From: Planctomycetota bacterium
GTDB taxonomy: Bacteria; Planctomycetota; Phycisphaerae; SM23-33
Assembly (NCBI GenBank): GCA_022705325.1
Contig: JAKJER010000054.1
Span: forward strand, 1-38,987
Reading direction: 5' to 3'
DNA length: 38,987 nt
Shown: positions 25,098-32,522 of the stretch, in pieces
How the letters are laid out: every line of letters begins with the position of its first letter
Position numbering within the stretch: the first letter of the stretch is position 1
Made by a program: the position numbers and the translations under genes
The notes under the pieces: model-generated
Databases searched by the model: none
What the model was told of the DNA's origin: nothing
Seen by the model: the letters and a program-made list of their open reading frames with translations, nothing else

Positions 25098-26945
25098 ATG
25101 AGCGATCGAGATGACATCCTGGAACAGCTTTCCGCCTGGCTGGACGGCGAACTGAGCGACGAGCAGGCCCGCCGAGTCGAGAAGGCCGTCCGTGACGATC
25201 CCCACCTTCAAGGCGAACTCGAAGCCCTTCGCTCCGTCCGCCGCCTCGTCCGCGCCCTGCCCGGGCGAAAGGCGCCCGAGGGCTTCGCCGCCCGCGTGCT
25301 CGCCCGCGCCGAACGCGCCCACCTGCTGGGCCAGCCCTCGGCGATGGTCTCGCGGTCCTTCAGATGGATCTCGCTGGCCACGGCCGCCGTCGTCCTGCTC
25401 AGCGCCGGCGTCGTCCTGTACATGATCCTCTACATGGTCAAGCCGCCCCCCATGCACGAGATGGCGGCCAGGCCCGCGAACAACAAACCCGAGCCCCCGC
25501 CGCCAGCCGTGTCGCTGGAGGCGACTGTCCGCGATCACGACAACGGCGCGCGGTCCGACTCCCCCAGGCCGTCCCGGGCGGAAGTGGGCGAGAAGACAAT
25601 CGCTCCGCCCGCGGGCCGTCCGGCGGCCAAGCCCGCCGCGCCGCCCGTCGTCGCGGCGCCGCGTTCGCCCAAGTCGGTCGGCGACGTCGTCGCCGGGCCT
25701 CCCGCGCCGGGCGGGCCGGAACGGATGAAAGAGTCGGAGGAACTCGCCAAGGCCGGCACCAGGGACGAAAGCAGTCGCACGTCGCCGGAGGTGCGCCGCG
25801 GCGCCGGCGGGGCGGGCGCAGCCAAACCTCTCGGGACCGGGGGAGAGGCCCCCAAGGCGCCCGTGCCGGCGCCCAGCGCGCCTGCCACGACGGCCAAGGA
25901 TGCCGCGCCTCTGCCCGAACTGGCCATGAAGAACAAGAAGCTGGACGCCGAATGGTCCGACCGGCGAGTCTTTGAAAAGGGCGGCGGCGAGATCCGGCTG
26001 GGTCGCGTCCTCCTTCGCACTGCCGACCTGACCGACGGCCGCCGCAGCGTCGAGGCCGTGCTGGCCCGCAATGGCCTGACCGCTGTCAGCGACAAGTATC
26101 GCACGGGGAAAGACTCGGCGGGCGCGAACGTCTACTACGCTGTCCAGGACCGCAAGCAGGTCGAGATCGTCGCCCACCTGACCCCGCAACAGGTCAGCCA
26201 GGTCCGCGGTGAACTCGACGCCCTTCGGGTCGCCTGGGCCCGTCCGGGCGACCGGCCGGCAGAGCAGACGTTGGCTGTCGCCGGCGCCGCTTCGCCCGTT
26301 GACGACCAGGCCCTCGCGAGAGCCTCGCGCTCGCCGGCCACCACGCGGATGGCCAAGATGATGATCGCACAGGTCCAGACCGCGCCGGCTGAGGTTGACC
26401 GTCCTGGTCCGCCCGCCGCCGAGGCTCCAGCCATCGAGGGCAAGGCCAGCGGGCAGATCGCGGGGCTGACGACCAGGCCCGCGCAGAAGGGTTTTGCCCT
26501 CAAGGCCGGCTTTCCTGCCAAGGATGCTTCCAGCGGCGGAATGATGCCGGGAATCGAGCCGGCCGCCCAGAGCACCCAGGTCCTGGCCGATCGCAAACAG
26601 CAGATCGAGGTGCTGGAAAGGCAGAATGGGGCCGCCACCCAGCCCACACAGCCGGAGAACTCGCACATGGCCCAGGCGGACCAGATGCGCCAGGTCCAGC
26701 AGGCTGCCCAGATCCCCGCCCCCTATACCACTCGCCCGGCCGTGCAGTTGCCCGGCGAGACGCTCCAGGTCCAGCCCGCCGGGTCCACCCTCCAGTCGCT
26801 GGTGATCACGGTCGTGTTGCGCGAAGAGCGTCCGGGGAGTCAGGCCGAGATGAAGGCGGCGACAACGGCGCCGGCCGCGTTGGACGCCCGAGGCAAGGCC
26901 GAGGCCGCCCAACAGGCGGCCCCGGACGCAGCCGAAAGGAAATAA
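25098..26945 (+). CDS. Membrane anti-sigma-like protein with large extracytoplasmic region
   Basis: 615 residues. The N-terminal 80 residues (LSAWLDGELSDEQARRVE and following helices) look like an anti-sigma domain but lack the HxxxCxxC zinc motif of ZAS proteins. A single membrane segment spans about residues 90-113. The outside part is mostly low-complexity Pro/Ala/Gly sequence, with one folded-looking stretch at about 280-385 (DRRVFEKGGGEIRLGRVLL through VSQVRGELDAL) and a second short ordered piece near the end (LQSLVITVVLREE). Likely role: holds the adjacent sigma factor at the membrane until an envelope signal arrives. The mechanism of release cannot be inferred. The start ATG at 25098 follows AAGAAG. 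The gene ends six bases from the convergent lipoprotein gene. Confidence 0.75.
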   Translation: MSDRDDILEQLSAWLDGELSDEQARRVEKAVRDDPHLQGELEALRSVRRLVRALPGRKAPEGFAARVLARAERAHLLGQPSAMVSRSFRWISLATAAVVLLSAGVVLYMILYMVKPPPMHEMAARPANNKPEPPPPAVSLEATVRDHDNGARSDSPRPSRAEVGEKTIAPPAGRPAAKPAAPPVVAAPRSPKSVGDVVAGPPAPGGPERMKESEELAKAGTRDESSRTSPEVRRGAGGAGAAKPLGTGGEAPKAPVPAPSAPATTAKDAAPLPELAMKNKKLDAEWSDRRVFEKGGGEIRLGRVLLRTADLTDGRRSVEAVLARNGLTAVSDKYRTGKDSAGANVYYAVQDRKQVEIVAHLTPQQVSQVRGELDALRVAWARPGDRPAEQTLAVAGAASPVDDQALARASRSPATTRMAKMMIAQVQTAPAEVDRPGPPAAEAPAIEGKASGQIAGLTTRPAQKGFALKAGFPAKDASSGGMMPGIEPAAQSTQVLADRKQQIEVLERQNGAATQPTQPENSHMAQADQMRQVQQAAQIPAPYTTRPAVQLPGETLQVQPAGSTLQSLVITVVLREERPGSQAEMKAATTAPAALDARGKAEAAQQAAPDAAERK

Positions 26946-26951
26946 CCGCCT

Positions 26952-27296
26952 CTACTGAACGACCGTCCCGCTGCCGCGGATGGTTGTGCTGCCGCCCGGG
27001 CCCGCCGGCTTCTTCCCGTCGGGATGGTCCTCGATCACCCGCTCGTCCGCCCAGGCCTTGTCACTGACCCGCCCCTCCTTGAACTGGATGATCGCCTTGT
27101 AGAACGGCTTCTCGTTGATGTACGTCCAGGTGTCGGAGAACCGGGCGTACGGCTCGCCCAGCGTCGCCTCGACCTCGAATTGCGGCTGGCCCACGTAGAT
27201 CGTCTCGTAACGCTCACGGGTGAACTTCGTGCAGCCGGCGCAGAACAGGCCCAGGGCCAGGGCCGCCACTAGAACCAACGTCGTTGTGCGAGTCAT
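26952..27296 (-). CDS. Small lipoprotein with BamE/SmpA-like domain
   Basis: 114 residues. The ATG at 27296 has AAAGGAG seven bases upstream. A signal peptide with lipobox-like FCAGC gives the acylated cysteine C22. The mature part (YVGQPQFEVEATLGEPYARFSDTW, then KAIIQFKEGRVSDKAW) has the pattern of the BamE/SmpA-OmlA fold: a helix-turn GxPxxxVxxxLGxP segment followed by strands ending in a small Lys/Asp turn. Probably an outer-membrane or periplasmic lipoprotein. Whether it takes part in outer-membrane protein assembly is unknown, as this fold is reused widely. It lies 29 bases after another lipoprotein gene, so they are co-transcribed. Confidence 0.75.
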   Translation of the reverse strand: MTRTTTLVLVAALALGLFCAGCTKFTRERYETIYVGQPQFEVEATLGEPYARFSDTWTYINEKPFYKAIIQFKEGRVSDKAWADERVIEDHPDGKKPAGPGGSTTIRGSGTVVQ

Positions 27297-27325
27297 CGGC
27301 GTCTCCTTTAACCGGTCCACCGGCC

Positions 27326-27853
27326 CTACTGGCCGGAGATGAACGTGCGCTGGGCGAACAGCCGCTCGGTGTACGGGCTGGACAGCACCGCCGCCAGCAC
27401 GAACCGCTGCCCCACGGGGATGGCCTGGTCCCACTGCAACTTGAACTTGTACGTCCGCGTGATCTTGTCCCAGTGCAGCAGGTTGGCCTTGGCGTCCATC
27501 AGCGAGACGTCCCACGTGGCCAGCGACTGCCCGCGGGTGTTCTCGCTGTTGGCCATGTACGTGAACAGCTCGAAGCGGAACTCGCCGAACGCCTTGCTCG
27601 TGTCGCCGTAGGCGTCGACGGCTTCGATGCGGACGTCCACGCCGCGGATCCCGCCGGCCTCGTCGAACGTCCGCGTGCCGGTGAACGGATGGATGCGGAT
27701 CTCGCGGGGCAGCAGCAGGCTCAGGGGCGGCTCGACCTTCCGCACCGCCGGCTGGGTCGTCGCCCGCAGCCCCGTACCGTTCTCGCAGCCGCCCAGCAGC
27801 AGCGGCCCGGCCAACACGCAACACAGACAGACACGCAAGGCATTGTCGATCAT
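27326..27853 (-). CDS. Lipoprotein of unknown function
   Basis: 175 residues from the ATG at 27853. The signal peptide ends in the lipobox LLGGC (C23). The mature protein is a single beta-rich domain (LPREIRIHPFTGTRTF, GIRGVDVRIEAVDAYGDTSKAFGEFRFELF, then YKFKLQWD). No enzyme motif is present. The sequence upstream in the same frame, to 28309, is low-complexity and not coding. It heads a two-gene lipoprotein operon and is divergent from the XylR-type regulator, with 342 bp between them. No family name recognised. Confidence 0.75.
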   Translation of the reverse strand: MIDNALRVCLCCVLAGPLLLGGCENGTGLRATTQPAVRKVEPPLSLLLPREIRIHPFTGTRTFDEAGGIRGVDVRIEAVDAYGDTSKAFGEFRFELFTYMANSENTRGQSLATWDVSLMDAKANLLHWDKITRTYKFKLQWDQAIPVGQRFVLAAVLSSPYTERLFAQRTFISGQ

Positions 27854-28064
27854 GGTCACAGGCTCTCCCGGTCGTGCCGCCCGCGACGGCGGCGAAGGTA
27901 TCATATGTATACTACCGCATCGCCCGGCCAGGCGTCCAATGCAAAAAGAAGGCGGCGGTTCAGGCGCGCCCCGGGAGCCTCCGCAAGCCGCATTCATACG
28001 GCTCCCAGCTTTCACGGCACACTTCACATTCCACCGCGGGTGCTCGTCCCGCTTTCCGCCCATG

Positions 28065-28083
28065 CCTGCCTCCCGCAGGCAGG
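28065..28083. repeat. Short perfect hairpin CCTGCCT/AGGCAGG
   Basis: 7-bp stem, 5-base loop, in the divergent region. It has the look of a small intergenic palindrome rather than an operator, and occurs once in the window. Confidence 0.35.
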
Positions 28084-28129
28084 TCCATCGGGCCCCCGTG
28101 CGTGGGATTGACATGTGCGTGGGACTGAG

Positions 28130-28159
28130 TTGCGGCATCCTCGCAGAATGGATTACACT
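28130..28159 (+). promoter_or_regulatory. Predicted promoter of the XylR-type regulator
   Basis: TTGCGG (28130-28135), 18-bp spacer, TACACT (28154-28159), about 30 bases before the start codon. It does not carry the TTCCC repeats of the two downstream promoters, so autoregulation through that site is not supported. Confidence 0.4.
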
Positions 28160-28195
28160 ATCAGGAAATAATAGTCCGTTTATGGGAATGCACCG

Positions 28196-29389
28196 ATGGC
28201 CTCGAAACCACGACACGTCGCTGTCATGCTGGACCTCGAATGGTCGCACAAGCGTCATGCGGCCATCTTCGCGGGCGCTCAGCAGTATGCGCTGGAGCAA
28301 GGCTGGCATACGGTGATCGACGAGTTTGCCGACGAGTGTCTACCCGTCCAGCCGACCGGGTCGCTGCCGTACGACGGCATCATCGCCCGGGCCACCGAGA
28401 AACTGGCCGACCGGGCCCGACGCCTCCACCTGCCGGTGGTGAATGTCTGGTTCGGCTCGCCCGCCTCGAAACGTCTGCCCGGGGTATTTCCCGATTTCGC
28501 CGCCGGCGGGCGCCTGGTGGCCGAGCACCTGCTCAGCCGGGGCCTGCGCCGATTCGCCGTCCTGCGGCGGGCCGATCGGGCGGTGCAATCTCAGGCGGCT
28601 GCTTTTCGCCAGGTGGTTCAGGCGGCCGGCTGCTCCTGCGTCGTCGGCAGTTATCCGGTCCACCTGAGTCGAAGCTACAGCCAGTGGCGGCAATTCCAGC
28701 AACGGATGGAAGCCTGGATGGAAGGCTGGCAGCCGCCTGTGGGCGTGTTCGCCGCCACGGAAGAAGTCGGGCGAATGATCGTCCAGATGTGCCATCGTCG
28801 CCTCTGGCGGGTCCCGCAGGACGTGGCGATCGTCGCCGGCAATAACGAGTTGACGCTCTGCGAACACCCCCGCCCCTCGCTCAGCAGTCTGGAACGGGGT
28901 TATGAGAAGGTGGGCTACGAGGCGGCGCGGCTGCTGGAAGGACTGATGAACGCCCGGCAAACTCGAGCGAGCCGGTCTCTCCCCCAGGCGCCCCAACCCC
29001 CGCAGATTCACCTGCCGCCGGTGGACGTGGTGGTCCGCGAGTCGACCGACTCGATCGCCGCCGACGACAAACTGGTCGTCGCCGCGCTGCAGTTTATCTC
29101 CAAGAACTGCCATCGCTCGATCGGGCGGGAGGACGTGGCCCGGGCGGTTTTCGCCGAGACTCGTACGCTCCAGAACCACTTCCGCAAGTGGCTGGGCCGC
29201 CCGATCGCCGCGGAGATCCGCCGCGTGCGGATCGAGCGCGCCAAGCGAGAGTTGGCCGACACCAGGCGCTCACTGGCCGAGATCGCCCTGGACGCGGGCT
29301 TCGGCACGGCGACGCGGCTGCACCAGGTCTTCCGTCGCGAACTCGGCATAACCCCCGGCGAGTACCGCCGGCGGTGGCTCGGCCCCTAG
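28196..29389 (+). CDS. XylR-type transcriptional regulator (sugar-binding domain + AraC helix-turn-helix)
   Basis: 397 residues; ATG at 28196. The N-terminal 270 residues have the LacI/periplasmic-binding-protein layout (HVAVMLDLEWSHKRHAAIFAGAQQYA, then PYDGIIARA, DFAAGGRLVAEHLLSRGLRRFAVL, and VAIVAGNNELTLCEHPRPSLSSLE). The C-terminal 105 residues hold two AraC helix-turn-helix motifs (REDVARAVFAETRTLQNHFRKWLG and SLAEIALDAGFGTATRLHQVFRRELGITPGEYRRR, quoted here in parts). Proteins of this type sense a free sugar (xylose in XylR) and activate by binding paired direct repeats. It is followed by two promoters with just such repeats. Likely a carbohydrate-responsive activator. The ligand is not known. 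Confidence 0.92.
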   Translation: MASKPRHVAVMLDLEWSHKRHAAIFAGAQQYALEQGWHTVIDEFADECLPVQPTGSLPYDGIIARATEKLADRARRLHLPVVNVWFGSPASKRLPGVFPDFAAGGRLVAEHLLSRGLRRFAVLRRADRAVQSQAAAFRQVVQAAGCSCVVGSYPVHLSRSYSQWRQFQQRMEAWMEGWQPPVGVFAATEEVGRMIVQMCHRRLWRVPQDVAIVAGNNELTLCEHPRPSLSSLERGYEKVGYEAARLLEGLMNARQTRASRSLPQAPQPPQIHLPPVDVVVRESTDSIAADDKLVVAALQFISKNCHRSIGREDVARAVFAETRTLQNHFRKWLGRPIAAEIRRVRIERAKRELADTRRSLAEIALDAGFGTATRLHQVFRRELGITPGEYRRRWLGP

Positions 29390-29429
29390 GGAGAGTGACG
29401 CTTCGCCTCGGCTGAAGGGGGGACAGGTA

Positions 29430-29481
29430 TTCCCAAAACAGATATCGTTTTTCCCGAGAATGAATTTTCATGGATTATAAT
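29430..29481 (+). promoter_or_regulatory. Regulator-type promoter 1 (TTCCC repeats + TATAAT)
   Basis: TTCCC at 29430-29434 and 29451-29455, exactly 21 bp apart, then 20 bp to TATAAT (29476-29481). A 17-bp spacer places the -35 at 29453-29458, overlapping the second repeat by three bases. It drives the DUF6288-like gene. Confidence 0.8.
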
Positions 29482-29533
29482 CCAGTCGTTGATTACCGAC
29501 TACCTGCAAAACCCATTAAGAGAAGGTAAGGAC

Positions 29534-31948
29534 ATGATTGCCCGCATCCATCGGTTCGCCGGAATCGCGATCCTCGCGATTTCCATGCTTCTGGTCACGG
29601 CCGCCCAAGGCCTCGGCGCGCGGGGCAAGAAGCAGGTGGACAAGCCTGACTTCACCAAGGGCGACAAGATCCCCGATGGGGCGAGTCACGACTGGAACCT
29701 CGGCGCCACCGGGCTTCGCGGGTGGATCTATACCAGCCAGACGTCGACGACGGACGCGCGGCAGATCTGCGTCACGAAGGTGGACAAGGGATCGCCCGCG
29801 GACGGGACCCTCGCGGTCGGCGACGTGATCCTCGGCGTTGGCGGCAAGGTGTTCTCGTACGACCCGCGAACGGAGTTCGGCAAGGCGCTGACGGTGGCCG
29901 AGTCGGAGGCTGGCGCCGGGAACCTGTCGCTGATCCGCTGGCGGGGCGGCAAGACGGATGCGGTCGTCGTGAAGTTGCCTGTTCTGGGCACGTACAGCGC
30001 GACCGCCCCGTACGATTGTCCCAAGTCCAGGCGCATTCTCGAGCAGGGCTGCAAGGTGTTGGCCCAGCGAATGGCCGAGCCTTCTTACTCCCGTCAGAAT
30101 GGGATCCCGCGATCCCTCAATGCGCTTGCGCTGCTGGCCAGCGGCAAGGCCGAGTACCTGCCTTTGGTGAAGAAGGAAGCCCAATGGGCGGCGAAGTTCC
30201 AGTGCGGCGGCTTCCAGCCCTGGTACTACGGCTACGTGATCTCGCTGCTGGCGGAGTACAAGATGGCGACCGGCGACGAGTCGGTCCTGCCGGGCATGCG
30301 GCGTCTGGTGCGGGAGGCGGCCTTGGGCCAGAGCGTCGTCGGCTCGTGGAGCCACGGCTGGGCCGAGCCGGACGGGCGCGCGTGTGCCTACGGGATGATG
30401 AATGCCCCGGGCATCCCGCTGACCTCTTCGCTGATCCTGGCGCGCAAGGCGGGCGTCAGCGAGGCCGGCCCGGCCATCGAGCGGAGCGTGCGCCTGCTCC
30501 GCTTCTACGTCGGCAAGGGCTGCATCCCCTACGGCGACCACGTCCCGTGGATTCAGAACCACGAGTCCAACGGCAAGAACGGCATGGCCTCGGTGATGTT
30601 CAGCCTGCTGGGCGAAAGCAAGGCCGCGGAGTACTTTTCGCGGATGGGGACCGCCGCGCACGGCGCCGAACGCGACTACGGCCATACGGGAAACTTCTTC
30701 AACATCCTCTGGGCCATGCCCTCCATCAGCCTCTCCGGGCCCAACGCCACCGGCGCGTGGATGGACGAGTTCGGCGCCTGGTATTTCGACCTGGCCCGCC
30801 AATGGGACGGCACCTTCGTTCACCAGGGCCCGCCCGACGTGAAAGGCGACAAGTACACAGGCTGGGACTGCACCGGGGTGTTTCTGCTGGCCTACGCGAT
30901 GCCGCTCAAGAAGATCTACCTGACGGGCAAGGGCGAGAGCCAGGTCCCGCAGATCAGCATGGCCGAAGCGAAGAGCATCGTGGAGGACGGCGGCGGTTGG
31001 ACCAGAGGGGACCGCAAGAGTTTCTACGACAGTCTGACCATCGACCAACTCCTCGCCCGGCTGGGCAACTGGTCGCCGGTCGTTCGCCAGCGGGTCGCCG
31101 AGGCGTTGGCACGCCGTAAGGACAACGTGATCGACCGGCTGATCGGCATGCTCGATGCTAAGGACGCCTATGCGCGGTACGGCGCCTGCCGGGCCATCGA
31201 GATGCAGAAGGACCGCGGCGCCCCGGCCGTGGCGGCCCTGCTCAAGACGTTCCGCAGCGACGACCTGTGGTTGCGGATTCTCTCCGCCGAGGCGCTGGCG
31301 GGCATCGGCGGGCCGGCCAGGTCGGCCGCTCCCGAAATCCTGGAACGGCTCACCAAGAGCGACCCCAAGAACGACCCGCGCAACATGGAGCAGCGGTATC
31401 TCAGCTTCGCCCTGTTTGACAGGAAAGGCGGTCTGCTCAGCAAGTCGCTCACGGGAATCGACCGCGAACTGCTGGGCAAGGCCGTCCGGGCCGGCCTGAA
31501 GAACGAAGACGGCAAGGCGAGGAGCAGCCTCGCCATCGTGTATGACCAGCTTACCTTCGACGAGATCAAGCCGCTGCTGCCGGCGATTCTCGATGCGGTC
31601 GCCGAGCGGGCGCCCAGCGGCATCATGTTTTCCGACGGCATCCGCACGAAGGGGCTTGCGCTTCTGGCCAAGCATCACGTCGCCGAAGCCATGCCGCTGT
31701 GCCTCGACATCCTGGACATCGAGCGATGGGGCAAGAACGGAAGAATCATGGGCTGCCTGAAGGCCCTGCAGAGCTACGGCGGCGCCGCCAGACCCCTCCT
31801 GCCCCGGCTGCTCGAGCTCGAAAAGCAGCTGGCCAACCACAGGGAAGCCAAGATGCTCCAGCCGCACACCGAACTGCTCCGCAAGATCATCGCCAAGGTC
31901 AAGGCGGACACCAATCCGCCCAAGTTGCGGAGCATCAAGGAGCTCTGA
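29534..31948 (+). CDS. Secreted PDZ/HEAT protein, DUF6288-like
   Basis: 804 residues. ATG at 29534 follows AAGG; the signal peptide (FAGIAILAISMLLVTAAQG) ends near residue 27. Residues about 50-145 form a PDZ-like domain (GSPADGTLAVGDVILGVGGK), residues 170-490 a helical toroid-like domain with Trp/Gly/His-rich conserved patches (GFQPWYYGYVISLLAEY, GSWSHGW, DYGHTGNFFNILWAMP, YTGWDCTG), and residues 500-790 HEAT-type helical repeats. I read this as the DUF6288 family of planctomycetes and verrucomicrobia, whose function is unknown; the family name is from memory. It is a monocistron under a regulator-type promoter. The pairing with an esterase and a xylanase nearby suggests a job in polysaccharide processing in the periplasm, but there is no catalytic evidence. 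Confidence 0.82.
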   Translation: MIARIHRFAGIAILAISMLLVTAAQGLGARGKKQVDKPDFTKGDKIPDGASHDWNLGATGLRGWIYTSQTSTTDARQICVTKVDKGSPADGTLAVGDVILGVGGKVFSYDPRTEFGKALTVAESEAGAGNLSLIRWRGGKTDAVVVKLPVLGTYSATAPYDCPKSRRILEQGCKVLAQRMAEPSYSRQNGIPRSLNALALLASGKAEYLPLVKKEAQWAAKFQCGGFQPWYYGYVISLLAEYKMATGDESVLPGMRRLVREAALGQSVVGSWSHGWAEPDGRACAYGMMNAPGIPLTSSLILARKAGVSEAGPAIERSVRLLRFYVGKGCIPYGDHVPWIQNHESNGKNGMASVMFSLLGESKAAEYFSRMGTAAHGAERDYGHTGNFFNILWAMPSISLSGPNATGAWMDEFGAWYFDLARQWDGTFVHQGPPDVKGDKYTGWDCTGVFLLAYAMPLKKIYLTGKGESQVPQISMAEAKSIVEDGGGWTRGDRKSFYDSLTIDQLLARLGNWSPVVRQRVAEALARRKDNVIDRLIGMLDAKDAYARYGACRAIEMQKDRGAPAVAALLKTFRSDDLWLRILSAEALAGIGGPARSAAPEILERLTKSDPKNDPRNMEQRYLSFALFDRKGGLLSKSLTGIDRELLGKAVRAGLKNEDGKARSSLAIVYDQLTFDEIKPLLPAILDAVAERAPSGIMFSDGIRTKGLALLAKHHVAEAMPLCLDILDIERWGKNGRIMGCLKALQSYGGAARPLLPRLLELEKQLANHREAKMLQPHTELLRKIIAKVKADTNPPKLRSIKEL

Positions 31949-32045
31949 CCGCGCGAAGCGGCTGCGGACGGAAGACGGCGACGGTGCGCCTGTCCGGGGG
32001 ACAACCCGCGACCTGCACATTCGAGATTGCGTGAAGAGAGAGCGT

Positions 32046-32097
32046 TTCCCAAAAAAGAAGTTGTTTTTCCCTATAGAGAATTTATTCCGATTATAAT
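32046..32097 (+). promoter_or_regulatory. Regulator-type promoter 2 (TTCCC repeats + TATAAT)
   Basis: TTCCC at 32046-32050 and 32067-32071 (21 bp apart), then 20 bp to TATAAT (32092-32097). Spacing is identical to promoter 1, and about 40 of 53 bases match across the block. The conserved positions cluster in the repeats, the T run before the second repeat and the -10. Confidence 0.8.
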
Positions 32098-32223
32098 CTG
32101 CGACAGGAAGTGAGGTGGCCTCGTGTCGGCCCGCCGGCCGGAAAGAAGAGGCTCTGCTGTCTCTTTCATAGAACCGAGGCAGACAGGCCACTTCAGTTCA
32201 CCTACTTCGGGAAGGAGCAGAGT

Positions 32224-32343
32224 ATGAAAGGGAGCAGTTCTTTGCGAGCGGCGGTTACGCTATTGGCGGCGGCGGAGGCGGCGCCGGAGGCGGCGCCGGC
32301 GAAGCTCGCGGCGCTGGTCGGAATGGCGTTGGCGGCGGAATAG
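32224..32343 (+). CDS. Candidate small leader peptide, 39 aa
   Basis: An ATG with GGAAGGAG seven bases upstream opens a 39-codon frame ending in TAG at 32341-32343. The sequence is Ala/Leu-rich (MKGSSSLRAAVTLL followed by an AAEAAPEAAPAKLAAL repeat and an acidic end). It could be a small membrane-interacting or signal-like peptide, or an upstream frame that controls the esterase 180 bases downstream. Triplet-repeat DNA produces such frames by chance, but the ribosome binding site is strong. Not a recognised family. Confidence 0.4.
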   Translation: MKGSSSLRAAVTLLAAAEAAPEAAPAKLAALVGMALAAE

Positions 32344-32522
32344 GGGGGGATGGCCTTCAGAATGCCATTACGGGCGCAGCCGTGTGGTACGCCGGCGGCC
32401 GGGGGTCCGGGCCCCACGGATGGCACCACCACAGGCAGGTTGGGCATAATGCGGGAGGGGCTGCCGCATTCGGTATTCACGCGTTGTTTCTGGGACATTA
32501 TCTTGCAGCAAGGAGAAGTGCA

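Larger units (their letters stand above)
27854..28195. other. Divergent intergenic region
   Basis: 342 bp between the lipoprotein operon (-) and the regulator (+). It contains a perfect 7-bp hairpin (CCTGCCT / AGGCAGG, 28065-28083), a candidate -10 TATGAT for the lipoproteins (27905-27900, minus) without a good -35, and the regulator's promoter near 28130. Confidence 0.6.
31949..32522. other. Long leader region upstream of the esterase gene
   Basis: 574 bp. It holds promoter 2 (32046-32097), then a GC-rich (GCG/GGC-triplet) stretch with a small frame at 32224-32343. The transcript leader from the -10 to the esterase start would be about 420 bases, unusually long. Confidence 0.6.

Noticed and set aside
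25086..26912. Minus-strand frame of 608 codons opposite the anti-sigma-like gene
   Set aside because: Composition typical of an antisense frame, and it would overlap the sigma/anti-sigma junction.
29516..32191. Minus-strand frame of 891 codons opposite the DUF6288-like gene
   Set aside because: Low-complexity, Arg/Gly/Val-rich, crosses a promoter and another start region. The plus-strand gene has signal peptide and PDZ motifs.
32223..32522. Glycine-rich frame reading into the esterase
   Set aside because: It has no start codon, and is produced by GGC-triplet DNA; the esterase start is fixed by AAGGAG and the signal peptide.
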